DNA of 64,000 nt. Origin: Jeotgalibacillus sp. S-D1. GTDB taxonomy: Bacteria > Bacillota > Bacilli > Bacillales > Jeotgalibacillaceae. The stretch spans positions 496,001 to 560,000 of the forward strand of contig NZ_SMZR01000002.1 in assembly GCF_004358665.1 (NCBI RefSeq), given 5' to 3'. The number at the start of each line of letters is the position of its first letter. Position 1 is the stretch's first letter. A program made the position numbers and the translations under genes. Shown here one piece after another: positions 24,620 through 32,829 of this stretch. The notes under the pieces are model-generated. The model made no database searches and was not told the DNA's origin. It saw only the letters and a list, made by a program, of their open reading frames with translations.

Positions 24620-25627
24620 TTACTTCTTTACCAGCAGCCAGACAAAATAAGGTGCCCCGATAACTGCCACTACCACACCTGCCGGAATGCCGTTTGGTTC
24701 GATACTGTTCCGTCCGATCGTGTCAGCGGTCAGCAGCAGCCAGCCGCCAATCAGCATCGCTAATGGAATAAACAGCTGATTACGCGGGCCGACAAGAGAT
24801 TTCGCAATATGCGGGGCCATTAACCCAACGAATGCGATGCCGCCTGTTACGGACACAGCTGAAGCGGCAAGCGCTACAGCTGCGATCATCAGCACAATCC
24901 GTTCCCGGTTAACGCCAATTCCCACCCCGATCGCAACCGGTTCACTCAGGTTTAATATATTCAGCCTCTGCCCCTTGTATAATACAAACGGCACCAGGAT
25001 CAAGAGCCATGGCAGAAGAGCATAGACAAACGGCCAGCTTGTTCCCCAGACGTTGCCTGCCAGCCACTGGGCAATGAAATCAACTTTTTCACGCTCAGCA
25101 GATGAAATCAAGACAATCATCAAGCCTGATAAAGCCATCGAGAACCCCACCCCGATCAAAATGAGGCGAATTGGCTGAAGGCCATTTCTCCGGTCATAGG
25201 CAAATAGATAAATGAGAACAGCTGTTACAAAAGCACCCGCAAAGGCAACGGCTGGAATCATATACGTAAATGCCCCCGCTTCGATTGGCAAAAATAAAAA
25301 GAAGATGGCTACTGCGGCACCGGCACCAGAGTTAATGCCAATAATCCCCGGATCCGCTAAATCATTTCTTGTAATGCTTTGCAGCACAGAACCGGATACA
25401 GCAAGCGCCATCCCGGCAAGCACGGTCACAATCATTCGAGGAAGCCTGAGTTCAAATAAAACAAACTCATCAATAAACTGGCCATTCCCCATTATAGTAG
25501 GGATAATGCGGCTATAGGACACCGAAGAAGAACCAAAGCCCAGGCTGATCACCATGGTTGCTACTGTCAGCAGAAGAAAAGCAATCAAAAGCAGCCGCTG
25601 TTTTTTAAGTAATGATGGATGAATCAT
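24620..25627 (-). CDS. iron-siderophore ABC transporter permease (FecCD type)
   Basis: Integral membrane subunit of a siderophore importer, 335 residues with about ten helices. Family signs: LPRMIVTVLAGMALAVSGSVLQ in helix two region, RNDLADPGIIGINSGAGAAVA (coupling region, typical of BtuC/FecCD), LSEPVAIGVGIGV, and VTGGIAFVGLMAPHIAKSLVG before the last helices. It overlaps the preceding permease gene by 4 bases (ATGA), so the two are translated together and probably form a heterodimer. It is the last gene of the Fur-controlled operon. The substrate is a ferric siderophore of unknown type. Confidence 0.93.
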   Translation of the reverse strand: MIHPSLLKKQRLLLIAFLLLTVATMVISLGFGSSSVSYSRIIPTIMGNGQFIDEFVLFELRLPRMIVTVLAGMALAVSGSVLQSITRNDLADPGIIGINSGAGAAVAIFFLFLPIEAGAFTYMIPAVAFAGAFVTAVLIYLFAYDRRNGLQPIRLILIGVGFSMALSGLMIVLISSAEREKVDFIAQWLAGNVWGTSWPFVYALLPWLLILVPFVLYKGQRLNILNLSEPVAIGVGIGVNRERIVLMIAAVALAASAVSVTGGIAFVGLMAPHIAKSLVGPRNQLFIPLAMLIGGWLLLTADTIGRNSIEPNGIPAGVVVAVIGAPYFVWLLVKK

Positions 25628-26631
25628 GCCGACATATTCACCCCTTTCCGTACAACATATAAGAAGAATGGCAGCCCGAGAAGTGCCACAATTGCCGCAA
25701 CGGGCGTTTCATACGGGGCATTAATCAGGCGTCCAGCGGTATCAGCAAACAGCATAAATGCTCCGCCGATCAGCACGCACATCGGCAGGATAAAGCGGTA
25801 GTCTGTTCCAACGATCGCACGGACGATATGAGGCACCAAAAGACCTACAAAGGCAAAATTCCCTGCGAGCGCCACAGCAGAGCCGGCTAAAATAATGACC
25901 AGCACAAAAAATACCGCTTTAACCTGTCCTGTTCGTGAGCCCAGTCCGATTGCCACCTCTTCACTTAAGCTTAAAATCGTGAGCTGTTTAGAAAATAAAA
26001 TGGCCGCCACAATGCCGCCTGCAGTAATTGGAATAAGCAAATCAAGCTGACTCCACGTCGTGCCGATCAGCCCTCCCGCCGTCCACTGTGCTACATTTTG
26101 AGATAGCTTGAATGTCAGCGCAATGCCTTCAGCGATCGCAAATAAGAACGCTGACACAGCAGCACCCGCCAGCACGACCTTGATGGGTGAAAAGCCGCCG
26201 CGGCGCATGGAAGCTATGCCAAACACCATTCCTGCACCAACTGCTGCCCCGATAAAGCTCGCCAGCACAATGCCCATATAATTAATGCCGGGAATCAATG
26301 CAAAAGCAGCTGCCAGTGCTGCGTTGGCTCCTGCTGTTAATCCTAAAAGCCCCGGATCAGCAAGGGGGTTTCTTGTCATTCCCTGCATAATTGCACCTGC
26401 AACAGCGAGAGCTGCACCCACCACAACCGCTGCAACCTCCCGTGGAAAACGGATTTCAATCAGCACTAGCGAAATGGAGCTGCGATCGCCGGTAAACATG
26501 GCCCGGTACACATCTGAGAGGGTGGTATCGGCTGCCCCTAATGTCACGGCAACAGCAAACATAATGAGTAACACCAGAGCGCCTGCTGCGAATTTGATTG
26601 CTATAGCACGTTCTCGATTCATTCTTTTCAC
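25624..26631 (-). CDS. iron-siderophore ABC transporter permease (FecCD type)
   Basis: First permease of the pair, also 335 residues and about ten helices. It has IRFPREVAAVVVGAALAVAGAIMQG, TRNPLADPGLLGLTAGANAALA (the conserved NPLADP.LG motif contacting the ATPase), LSEEVAIGLGSRTG and AGNFAFVGLLVPHIVRAIVG. Together with the downstream permease it forms the channel for the ferric siderophore. It begins 45 bases after the binding-protein gene, behind a hairpin terminator or attenuator, so permease expression may be lower than that of the binding protein. Confidence 0.93.
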   Translation of the reverse strand: MKRMNRERAIAIKFAAGALVLLIMFAVAVTLGAADTTLSDVYRAMFTGDRSSISLVLIEIRFPREVAAVVVGAALAVAGAIMQGMTRNPLADPGLLGLTAGANAALAAAFALIPGINYMGIVLASFIGAAVGAGMVFGIASMRRGGFSPIKVVLAGAAVSAFLFAIAEGIALTFKLSQNVAQWTAGGLIGTTWSQLDLLIPITAGGIVAAILFSKQLTILSLSEEVAIGLGSRTGQVKAVFFVLVIILAGSAVALAGNFAFVGLLVPHIVRAIVGTDYRFILPMCVLIGGAFMLFADTAGRLINAPYETPVAAIVALLGLPFFLYVVRKGVNMSA

Positions 26632-26642
26632 TCATTTCATAC

Positions 26643-26675
26643 AAAAAAGGCTGCAGGGAATCTACAGCCTTTTTT
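26643..26675 (-). terminator. intra-operon terminator/attenuator after binding protein
   Basis: AAAAAAGGCTG (26643-26653) pairs with CAGCCTTTTTT (26665-26675), with a T-run after the stem in the minus sense. It lies between the binding-protein gene and the permeases and should give partial read-through. Confidence 0.75.
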
Positions 26676-26676
26676 G

Positions 26677-27588
26677 TTAGTTTCCTAAGAAATTTTCTTT
26701 AAAGAACTCCAGCTGATAATCCAGTGTTATCGGATCATTAAAATAGAATCTTTCTGCATCGGCTACGTATACATTACCATTTTTAACAGCCGGAATATTC
26801 TTGTAGGTCTCCGTTTCCATAAATGAATTATCCTGCTCTGCCGGGCGACTGATCACTAAATAGTCGCCTGCATATTCAGGAAGCACTTCTGCAGATAAAG
26901 CATAGAAGCCATCTGCCAGAGCCATTTCTTTCACCTTCTCAGGCATTGCAAGGCCCATCTCCTGATAAAGGATTTCTGTTCCCCGGGCCCAGTTGTCGCC
27001 GAACACATACAACTGCTTATCAAAGTTTTCAATGACGGTAACCGTTGCATCTTCTCCGATTTCAGCTTTAATGTCTTCTCCTGCTTCCTGTGCACGCATC
27101 TGGAAGTCTTCCACCCACTGCTTTGCTTCCTCTTCTTTATTTAAGAGCTTCCCGATTTCAACATGCTGCTCAAGATAATCAAGCGCTCCGTATGTGTAGG
27201 TTACAGTAGGAGCAATTTCCTGCAGCTGCTCAAGGTTTTCCGTATTTGATAAACCGATGATTAAGTCGGGATCAAGCTCAATTATCTTTTCAAGATTGTC
27301 CGCCGTTACTTCCTCGACTCCTTCAAGCTCGTAGTTCGGGCTTGTTTTTGACCAGGAATCAACACCCACAAGTTCTTCATCCAGGGCAAGAACATTTCCT
27401 GCAAATGAAGATAGAACGACGATGCGCTCCGGATCTGCCGGAACCTCAACGGGGCCGTTTTCAGATTCATATGTAATGGTATCTGATTCTGCAGCCGGTT
27501 CATCTGAAGAAGTGTCTGTATCTGAATTGCAGCCTGCAAGTACAAGCGCAGCAAATATGGAGAATGGGATGATAAGATTTTTTTTCAT
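26677..27588 (-). CDS. iron-siderophore substrate-binding lipoprotein
   Basis: Surface lipoprotein that captures a ferric siderophore and delivers it to the FecCD permeases, 303 residues. The signal peptide ends at the lipobox LVLAGC (Cys20), then a short acidic linker. The FecB/PeripBP_2 domain begins ITYESENGPVEVPADPERIVVLSSFAGNVLAL, and has DPDLIIGLSNTENLEQL and the long backbone helix. The start ATG at 27588 is preceded by AAAGGAG 13 bases away, inside the ATPase gene's last codons. The N-lobe resembles FhuD/YxeB-like hydroxamate receptors, but catecholate use cannot be excluded. Confidence 0.92.
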   Translation of the reverse strand: MKKNLIIPFSIFAALVLAGCNSDTDTSSDEPAAESDTITYESENGPVEVPADPERIVVLSSFAGNVLALDEELVGVDSWSKTSPNYELEGVEEVTADNLEKIIELDPDLIIGLSNTENLEQLQEIAPTVTYTYGALDYLEQHVEIGKLLNKEEEAKQWVEDFQMRAQEAGEDIKAEIGEDATVTVIENFDKQLYVFGDNWARGTEILYQEMGLAMPEKVKEMALADGFYALSAEVLPEYAGDYLVISRPAEQDNSFMETETYKNIPAVKNGNVYVADAERFYFNDPITLDYQLEFFKENFLGN

Positions 27589-27596
27589 GGGGAAAA

Positions 27597-28388
27597 TTAA
27601 GCTCCTTTGATTAAATTGTATGATAAACACATCGGTTTGTTGGTTAGAGGATCTCGTCCTATGGTTGCCTCAATCTGAAACACTTTTTTCAGAATATCAG
27701 GCAGCAAAAGCTCCTCGCAGGATCCTGCTTTTACAACTTCCCCGTCCTTTAAGGCAATGAGGTAATCAGCAAATCGTGCAGCCTGATTAAGATCATGCAG
27801 CACCATTACGATGGTCCGCCCCTCTTCCCGGTTCAGCCGCTGCAAAAGCTCAAGCACTTCCAATTGATGTGCCATATCCAGGTAGGTGGTCGGCTCATCT
27901 AAAAAGATGATGTCCGTTTCCTGCGCCAGCGCCATGGCAATCCACACTCTCTGCCGCTGACCGCCCGACAATGAATCAACAGGGCGATGTTTAAACGCAA
28001 TGGTGTCTGTGACTTCTAGCGCCCAGTCAATCACTTCAATATCGCGTTTTGTCAACCTTCCCAGACCTCTTTGGTGAGGAAAGCGGCCGTAGGAAACGAG
28101 TTCCCCAGCTGTCAGCCCTGCTGCACTTTCTGGGGTTTGGGGCAAAATCGCCATCTTTTTTGCTAACTGTTTAGTGCTTTCCTCTATAATAGGTTTTCCA
28201 TCCAGCACGGCAGACCCTGATTGATGGGAAATAATTCGTGTAATGGCCTTTAAAAGCGTTGACTTGCCGCATCCATTTGCCCCGATGATGGTCGTGATCT
28301 TTTGGTCGGGGATTTGTATGCTTAAATTCTTAACGATTGGCTGTTCGCCATACCCAATCGAAATGTCCTCTGTATATAGACGCACCAT
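27597..28388 (-). CDS. iron-siderophore ABC transporter ATP-binding protein
   Basis: Cytoplasmic ATPase energising the siderophore importer, 263 residues. Walker A is GANGCGKST (residues 36-44), the Q-loop ILPQTP, signature LSGGQRQRVWIAMAL (about 140-154), Walker B IIFLDEPTTYLD (about 163-174) and the switch His in VLHDLNQAARFAD. All catalytic residues are present. It is the first gene of the operon; its order before the binding protein and permeases is unusual, as the ATPase is often last or encoded alone. A sigma-A promoter and a perfect Fur box lie upstream. Confidence 0.95.
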   Translation of the reverse strand: MVRLYTEDISIGYGEQPIVKNLSIQIPDQKITTIIGANGCGKSTLLKAITRIISHQSGSAVLDGKPIIEESTKQLAKKMAILPQTPESAAGLTAGELVSYGRFPHQRGLGRLTKRDIEVIDWALEVTDTIAFKHRPVDSLSGGQRQRVWIAMALAQETDIIFLDEPTTYLDMAHQLEVLELLQRLNREEGRTIVMVLHDLNQAARFADYLIALKDGEVVKAGSCEELLLPDILKKVFQIEATIGRDPLTNKPMCLSYNLIKGA

Positions 28389-28422
28389 TGGAGAGCCTCC
28401 CTGCGTAATTTAACACTATTCA

Positions 28423-28437
28423 TGATAATGATTATCA
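28423..28437. promoter_or_regulatory. Fur box, siderophore operon
   Basis: TGATAATGATTATCA is a perfect 7-1-7 Fur operator. It lies just downstream of the -10 box of the minus-strand promoter (28453-28481), so iron-loaded Fur would block transcription of the ABC operon. Confidence 0.95.
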
Positions 28438-28452
28438 GTATCAGTAATTAAA

Positions 28453-28481
28453 ACTATATCCCCATAAAATTAAATTGTCAA
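28453..28481 (-). promoter_or_regulatory. sigma-A promoter of the siderophore operon
   Basis: In minus sense: TTGACA (28481-28476), a 17-base spacer, TATAGT (28458-28453). The predicted start is near 28446, next to the Fur box. Confidence 0.85.
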
Positions 28482-28526
28482 CACAATTTAAATTGCTTTT
28501 ATGCTACAATAATCGTAGATTGTAAA

Positions 28527-28541
28527 TGAGAATGAGAATCA
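28527..28541. promoter_or_regulatory. Fur box, ycgT-type gene
   Basis: TGAGAATGAGAATCA matches the 7-1-7 Fur consensus at 12 of 15 positions. An extended -10 (TGCTACAAT, 28502-28510) precedes it on the plus strand, so Fur would also control the ferredoxin reductase gene. Confidence 0.8.
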
Positions 28542-28602
28542 CTATTGTCCAGTTCAACGACCATATATGTTTTAGGGTAAAAAAAATCAGGAGTGAACAA
28601 CG

Positions 28603-29643
28603 ATGCATAATGATCTATACGATGTAACGATTATTGGCGGAGGTCCTGCCGGTTTATATTCTGCTTTTTACAGCGGACTGCGCGGAATGAAAACAAAAAT
28701 TCTTGAATACCAGCCTCATTTAGGCGGAAAAGTAAATGTTTATCCTGAAAAAATGATTTGGGATGCTGGTGGAATGCCCCCAGTAACCGGGGCAAAAATG
28801 GCGGAACAGATGATCGAACAGGGTCTTACCTTCAACCCATCTGTTTATTTAAATGAAAAAGTTGACTCAATCAAAAAAGACCGGGACGGGAATTTTGAAG
28901 TGGCAGCTGCAAGCGGAACAATCCATCTGTCCAAAACAGTGATTGTGGCGGTAGGAAGCGGCATTTTAAATCCGCAAAAGCTGCAAATTGAAGGGGCAGA
29001 ACGCTTTGAGGTGTCAAACCTGCACTATACTGTTCAGTCGCTGAATAAATTCAAGGATAAAACTGTGCTGATTTCAGGCGGTGGCAATACCGCCATTGAC
29101 TGGGCGAATGAGCTTGAACCAATCGCAAAAAAAGTATATATTACGCATCGCAGCTGCAATTTTAAAGGGCATGAAGCCCAAATCGGACAGCTGATGCAAA
29201 GTTCAGCCAGCTGCCTGCTGAACACGCAGATTAGCCGATTGTATGCTTCTCCGCTGCATGATTCCATTGAACGTGTTGAACTGACACACAGCATCACAAA
29301 TGAAACGAGCTATCTGGATGTGGATGATGTCATTATTAATCACGGCTATGATATTGACGCTTCACTGATTAAAAATAGCGAGCTTGCCATCGAAATGGCA
29401 GATGATTATTTTATCAAAGCGTGTGCAGCAGGCGAATCGTCGGTGCCTGGGCTGTATGCTGCAGGCGACATCGCTAAGCACGAGGGCAAGCTGAATCTAT
29501 TAATGGGCGCCTTCCACGATGCCGCAAATGCGGTGAACCAGGCCAAAAAATACATTACACCAGACGCAAATGCCGCCGCAATGGTCTCTTCGCATAACGA
29601 TGTATTCAAAGAACGAAACCGGAAGCTTGTAAAAAGAATGTAG
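28603..29643 (+). CDS. ycgT: ferredoxin--NADP+ reductase / thioredoxin-reductase-like flavoprotein
   Basis: FAD- and NADPH-dependent reductase of 346 residues, cytoplasmic. The FAD loop is IIGGGPAGLYSAFYSG (residues 10-25), the NADPH loop VLISGGGNTAIDWANEL (about 158-174), and the second FAD motif VPGLYAAGDIAKHEGK near residue 290. It lacks the CxxC redox pair of thioredoxin reductase, as expected for the TrxR-like FNRs of Bacillus (YumC, YcgT). A Fur box upstream and divergence from a siderophore importer suggest it supplies electrons, through ferredoxin or flavodoxin, to release iron from the imported siderophore. AGGAG precedes the ATG. Confidence 0.9.
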   Translation: MHNDLYDVTIIGGGPAGLYSAFYSGLRGMKTKILEYQPHLGGKVNVYPEKMIWDAGGMPPVTGAKMAEQMIEQGLTFNPSVYLNEKVDSIKKDRDGNFEVAAASGTIHLSKTVIVAVGSGILNPQKLQIEGAERFEVSNLHYTVQSLNKFKDKTVLISGGGNTAIDWANELEPIAKKVYITHRSCNFKGHEAQIGQLMQSSASCLLNTQISRLYASPLHDSIERVELTHSITNETSYLDVDDVIINHGYDIDASLIKNSELAIEMADDYFIKACAAGESSVPGLYAAGDIAKHEGKLNLLMGAFHDAANAVNQAKKYITPDANAAAMVSSHNDVFKERNRKLVKRM

Positions 29644-29689
29644 ATTCTTCTTTAAGATAAGTGAACTGAAAAACCTCTAAAATGAGGCC

Positions 29690-29819
29690 GGTTCATTTCC
29701 GCTGCAGGCGGAGGCTTTCCGCGGGGCGTGCGGTGAGCCTCCTCGAGCTTACAGCTCTGCGGGGTCTCACCTGTCACGCTGCAACCCGCAGGAGTCCCCG
29801 CCTTCCGCTGCAATGAACC
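29690..29819 (+). repeat. GC-rich ~130-base MITE-like element, copy 1
   Basis: It begins GGTTCATTTCCGCTGCAGG and ends CTTCCGCTGCAATGAACC, so the ends are inverted repeats. The inside has GCTTTCCGCGGGGCG, GGTGAGCCTCC, GGGGTCTCACC and CCCGCAGGAGTC. It is much richer in GC than the surroundings. It lies between the ycgT-type stop codon and its terminator, so it may be transcribed in the 3' leader. Confidence 0.85.
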
Positions 29820-29845
29820 TAATCTTGCATAATTCGATGTGATAT

Positions 29846-29886
29846 AAAAAAGAAAAATGACTCAGGAGGGTCATTTTTCTTTTTTA
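29846..29886 (+). terminator. terminator after ycgT-type gene
   Basis: A 16-base perfect stem (29846-29861 with 29870-29885), A-tract before and T-tract after. Confidence 0.85.
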
Positions 29887-29970
29887 AAATGAGATTTAAA
29901 GCGGATAAGACTATGTTATTTACCAAATTTTATAGCTGTTTTAATTCCGGCTATTGTTAATTGATACACC

Positions 29971-30099
29971 GTTGATTGGAGCTGAAGGTGCGAGACTCCT
30001 GCGGGATGTAGCGGGAGAGGTGAGACCTTTGAAGCGCGAAGCGTTGAAAAGGGCTCACCCCCGCCCCGCGGAAAGCGAGTGCCTTCAGCGGAAATCAAC
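29971..30099 (-). repeat. GC-rich ~130-base MITE-like element, copy 2 (inverted)
   Basis: The reverse complement of this stretch aligns with copy 1 along its length (TTTCCGCGGGGCG, GGTGAGCC, GGTCTCACC, CCCGCAGGAGTC). Its own ends are GTTGATT and AATCAAC, again inverted repeats but different from those of copy 1. The centre has diverged (GAAGCGCGAAGCGTTG). Confidence 0.85.
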
Positions 30100-30116
30100 C
30101 CCCATTCAGCCGCACA

Positions 30117-30153
30117 AAAAAACCGCACAATTCAGTAACTGAATTATGCGGTT
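30117..30153 (-). terminator. terminator after spoIIQ
   Basis: AACCGCACAATTCAGT (30121-30136) pairs with ACTGAATTATGCGGTT (30138-30153, one mismatch). A run of T follows in the minus sense. Confidence 0.85.
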
Positions 30154-30165
30154 CGTTTTATTGAA

Positions 30166-30840
30166 TTATTGTTTTACGAAATCTGTCGGGTTAACGGCTA
30201 CATTATCTTTGAATACTTCAAAGTGAAGGTGCGTGCCTGCATCTGTGTTAAGCTCACTTGTGCCTGCAGTTGCCATTGGCTGGCCTTGTTTAACTGCGTC
30301 GCCCACTTGAACCGTGATGTCTTTTACCGAATGGTATTTTGTCACTAAACCGTCAGCATGCTCGATTTCAATTGCATTGCCAATGAACTCATCTTCCTGA
30401 ACGACTTTAACTTCTCCGCTCATCGCAGCAACAACCTCAAAAGACTCTCCATCTTGCACAATATCAATCCCCTGGTTTGGATAGTAGTTTTGATTCACTA
30501 CAACCAGAGATTCCTGTTGTTCCTCGGCAGATGCATTTTGATCATAGAAGGAACGATTAATTGTAATTGCAGAAGCGTCTACTACCGGCAGTGCCATTTT
30601 TTCCGTTGACTGATTGACTTTGCTTACTTCACCAGAAGGATCTTTTGTCCAGTCTGTGCTTTGCTCCGTGGTGAAATTCTCCGTGACTGTAGCAACTTCC
30701 TTATCATCTTGCAGCACAAAAACAGTTGAAACGACGATCGCAGCACATGCCAGGTATAAAAGTGGCAGTGACCAGCGTTTTTTCATGAAACCTTTGAAAT
30801 TTGATTTTAGGGTAGATTGATTTTTGTCTCCCTTGTTCAT
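30166..30840 (-). CDS. spoIIQ: stage II sporulation protein SpoIIQ
   Basis: Forespore membrane protein that binds SpoIIIAH across the intermembrane space during engulfment and anchors the feeding-tube apparatus. Length 224 residues from the ATG at 30840 (GAGGTG upstream). A basic N-terminus and one helix (about residues 22-40) precede a degenerate LytM/M23 domain. The Zn-binding first motif is NQGID instead of HxGxD, so the first His is lost, as also seen in B. subtilis SpoIIQ, while THLHFEV is kept. It is therefore a binding module and not an active peptidase. It diverges from a VanZ-family gene, as in B. subtilis (spoIIQ-ywnJ). Confidence 0.93.
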   Translation of the reverse strand: MNKGDKNQSTLKSNFKGFMKKRWSLPLLYLACAAIVVSTVFVLQDDKEVATVTENFTTEQSTDWTKDPSGEVSKVNQSTEKMALPVVDASAITINRSFYDQNASAEEQQESLVVVNQNYYPNQGIDIVQDGESFEVVAAMSGEVKVVQEDEFIGNAIEIEHADGLVTKYHSVKDITVQVGDAVKQGQPMATAGTSELNTDAGTHLHFEVFKDNVAVNPTDFVKQ

Positions 30841-30906
30841 TTTCATCACCTCTGCAACCATTGTGAACGGTTAAAGGAAATTCTATACATTGTCACAAAA
30901 TTTTTC

Positions 30907-30934
30907 TTTAACAAACATTCTGGCATGGTACAAT
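30907..30934 (+). promoter_or_regulatory. promoter of VanZ gene
   Basis: TTTAAC (30907-30912), a 16-base spacer, TACAAT (30929-30934). A near-consensus sigma-A pair 32 bases before the ATG. Confidence 0.55.
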
Positions 30935-30966
30935 CCCACTAGAAGAACCTGGAGAGGAACGGCTGG

Positions 30967-31407
30967 ATGAAAAAGTGGATTAAACGGTTATGTATGATTC
31001 TGCCTTTACTATATATGATTTTAATTTGGACATTGTCGAGTATGCCGGATGATGCTGTTGTAAAACTGCCGTCAAATTCGGTCGACCGATTTTTTAAAGA
31101 GTCGATGCATTTAATTGAGTTTGGCATTCTGCATCTTCTATTTATTCTGGCTTTACTGGTTAACGGAAAGCTGACTGTCGCGACTCACGTTGTAGCAGCC
31201 GTTTTCGCTTCGTTTTACGGCTTTCTTGATGAAATACACCAGGCGTTTGTTCCGTGGCGCTCTGCGACCGTTGTAGACGCTGTAAAAGACGTGCTTGGGG
31301 TCCTTGTCGTCTATCTTCTGATTCAGCGGGTTTATTTTGTCAAAAAAGAAGGATACATTGGGCAGAAGATGCACGCTTTTGAAGCATGGATCCGGTCCGA
31401 AAAATAA
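30967..31407 (+). CDS. ywnJ: VanZ family membrane protein (YwnJ-like)
   Basis: A 146-residue integral membrane protein with four predicted helices (about residues 8-24, 46-65, 70-88, 103-120). The VanZ signature is present: WTLSSMP after helix one, KESMHLIEFGILHLLF, YGFLDEIHQAFVPWRSATVVDAVKDVLGVL. VanZ-type proteins lower sensitivity to teicoplanin or lipopeptides in some species, but the biochemical role is unknown. Divergent position from spoIIQ matches B. subtilis ywnJ. GGAGAGG precedes the ATG. A bidirectional hairpin separates it from spoIID. Confidence 0.9.
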   Translation: MKKWIKRLCMILPLLYMILIWTLSSMPDDAVVKLPSNSVDRFFKESMHLIEFGILHLLFILALLVNGKLTVATHVVAAVFASFYGFLDEIHQAFVPWRSATVVDAVKDVLGVLVVYLLIQRVYFVKKEGYIGQKMHAFEAWIRSEK

Positions 31408-31408
31408 G

Positions 31409-31442
31409 AAAACGATCAAGCTAATGTGCTTGATCGTTTTTT
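31409..31442. terminator. bidirectional terminator between VanZ and spoIID
   Basis: AAAACGATCAAGC (31409-31421) pairs perfectly with GCTTGATCGTTTT (31428-31440). A-run and T-run suit both strands. Confidence 0.88.
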
Positions 31443-31482
31443 AAATGGGCAGCTGTCTTAAGCCCATTTGGTTAAAAAAGGG

Positions 31483-32502
31483 CTAACGTTGAGCAACGAT
31501 TGACGGCAGAATCGAGTCCACTGAAGCAATTTCCACTCCTTTAAAGTAGTGCATGACAATATCGTTGTAGTTTTTTCCTTCCTTCGCCATCCCATTTGCC
31601 CCGTACTGGCTCATTCCAACCCCGTGGCCATACCCTTTTGTCTGGATCAGGATAGAATCGCCTTTTTGGGTCCAATGAAAGTCGGTAGAGCGCAGCCCCA
31701 GTTTTTCGCGGATGTCCCTGCCGCTAAAGGTTTGACCTGCAATACTTACCGTTTTAATTCTGTGGCCGGGGGTACGTTCCATGACCGTGCCTATTTCACC
31801 TTTACTTAGCTTAATGCCGAGTTTCTCTTCAAATTCAGCGACCGTGATCGTGGTTTCATGAATAAAATCCGGCGCTACTTCTTTGTCCCAGCCGCTTTCA
31901 ACGGATTGAAGATACGGTACATCTTCCTCCCAATAATCCTTTGCGTTTTCAGTCCATCCATTGCTTGTTGAAAAAAAAGATGCTGTGATCGGCTTTCCTT
32001 TATACGTCAGCACTTCACCTTTTGTTGCTTCCACTGCTTTTTTAATTTTTGATTTTTTACTTTCATATTCATCTTTCCATAATTTTTTCAGATCATCATC
32101 ACTTTTATATACCTGGTGGGCGATTGTATCGGTGATGTCTGCTTTGACAGGCAGATCTGCTGCTCCACCAGCTGCAATTAATTGGGTCACATAGGTTCTC
32201 GCTGCGAGTGCTTGTGCCTTTAATGCTTCATCTTCAAAGGTTGCCGGCATTTCGCTCGCCACCACACCCGCTACGTAGGATTCAAGTTCAAGTTCTTCCA
32301 CTTCCCCCAGCTGATCCCGAAATACCGATACCGTGTAGTCGAGCGATTCCTTTTTGCTCTCTTTCGGTTCTGATTGATCAGCGTTTACGTCTTTCTGCTC
32401 AGGCTCCTTGCTTGAAAATGGGAGAAGTACGACTGTTGGTATGAGCAGCAGCAATAACATGTACGTTATAGAGATGATCAATAGCGACTTCTGTTTCTTC
32501 AA
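31483..32502 (-). CDS. spoIID: stage II sporulation protein SpoIID (lytic transglycosylase)
   Basis: Peptidoglycan lytic transglycosylase of the SpoIIDMP complex that thins the septal wall and drives engulfment. It is membrane-anchored, with the enzyme domain in the intermembrane space. It starts at TTG 32502 after GGAGGGAG and has 339 residues (about 343 in B. subtilis). A helix at residues 5-27 anchors it. The catalytic-Glu motif VVASEMPATFEDEALKAQALAARTY follows at about residue 85, and the C-terminus has TKGYGHGVGMSQYGANGMAKEGKNY, the conserved SpoIID signature. It lies downstream of murA, as expected. Confidence 0.95.
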   Translation of the reverse strand: MKKQKSLLIISITYMLLLLLIPTVVLLPFSSKEPEQKDVNADQSEPKESKKESLDYTVSVFRDQLGEVEELELESYVAGVVASEMPATFEDEALKAQALAARTYVTQLIAAGGAADLPVKADITDTIAHQVYKSDDDLKKLWKDEYESKKSKIKKAVEATKGEVLTYKGKPITASFFSTSNGWTENAKDYWEEDVPYLQSVESGWDKEVAPDFIHETTITVAEFEEKLGIKLSKGEIGTVMERTPGHRIKTVSIAGQTFSGRDIREKLGLRSTDFHWTQKGDSILIQTKGYGHGVGMSQYGANGMAKEGKNYNDIVMHYFKGVEIASVDSILPSIVAQR

Positions 32503-32736
32503 ATGTCTCCCTCCTCTTTTCTCTGCATTCATGAAACTCTATGGCACCGGAAAAAGAAATAGAACAATAGCCCAATCTGCTCTCAGCTGCTCTTGTATCT
32601 CTGCATATGGCCAGCAGGGATTGGGTGAGCATTAAAAGCACAGAAAATGAGCTTTGACCTTCATGAGCAACTATATGAACCAGCCTACCCGGTTTATTCT
32701 TGTCTTTCAAACTAATAAATTATTTTTTTGCACTAA

Positions 32737-32776
32737 AAAGCAGTATACTCACGACTGATCGTGTGTATACTGCTTA
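32737..32776 (-). terminator. terminator after murA
   Basis: AAGCAGTATAC (32738-32748) pairs perfectly with GTATACTGCTT (32765-32775), followed in minus sense by TTTTTAG. The rest of the 327-base gap between murA and spoIID (32503-32829) holds no supported gene. Confidence 0.8.
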
Positions 32777-32829
32777 ATAAGTCTAATAGTATGAGAGTAG
32801 TTCATGCAGTAGGATAAAATAAGTTCAGA

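Noticed and set aside
30859-30888. Sigma-F-like promoter GTATA-N15-GTTCACAATG before spoIIQ
   Set aside because: The predicted start point would fall within the ribosome-binding site; the -10 also fits the consensus poorly.
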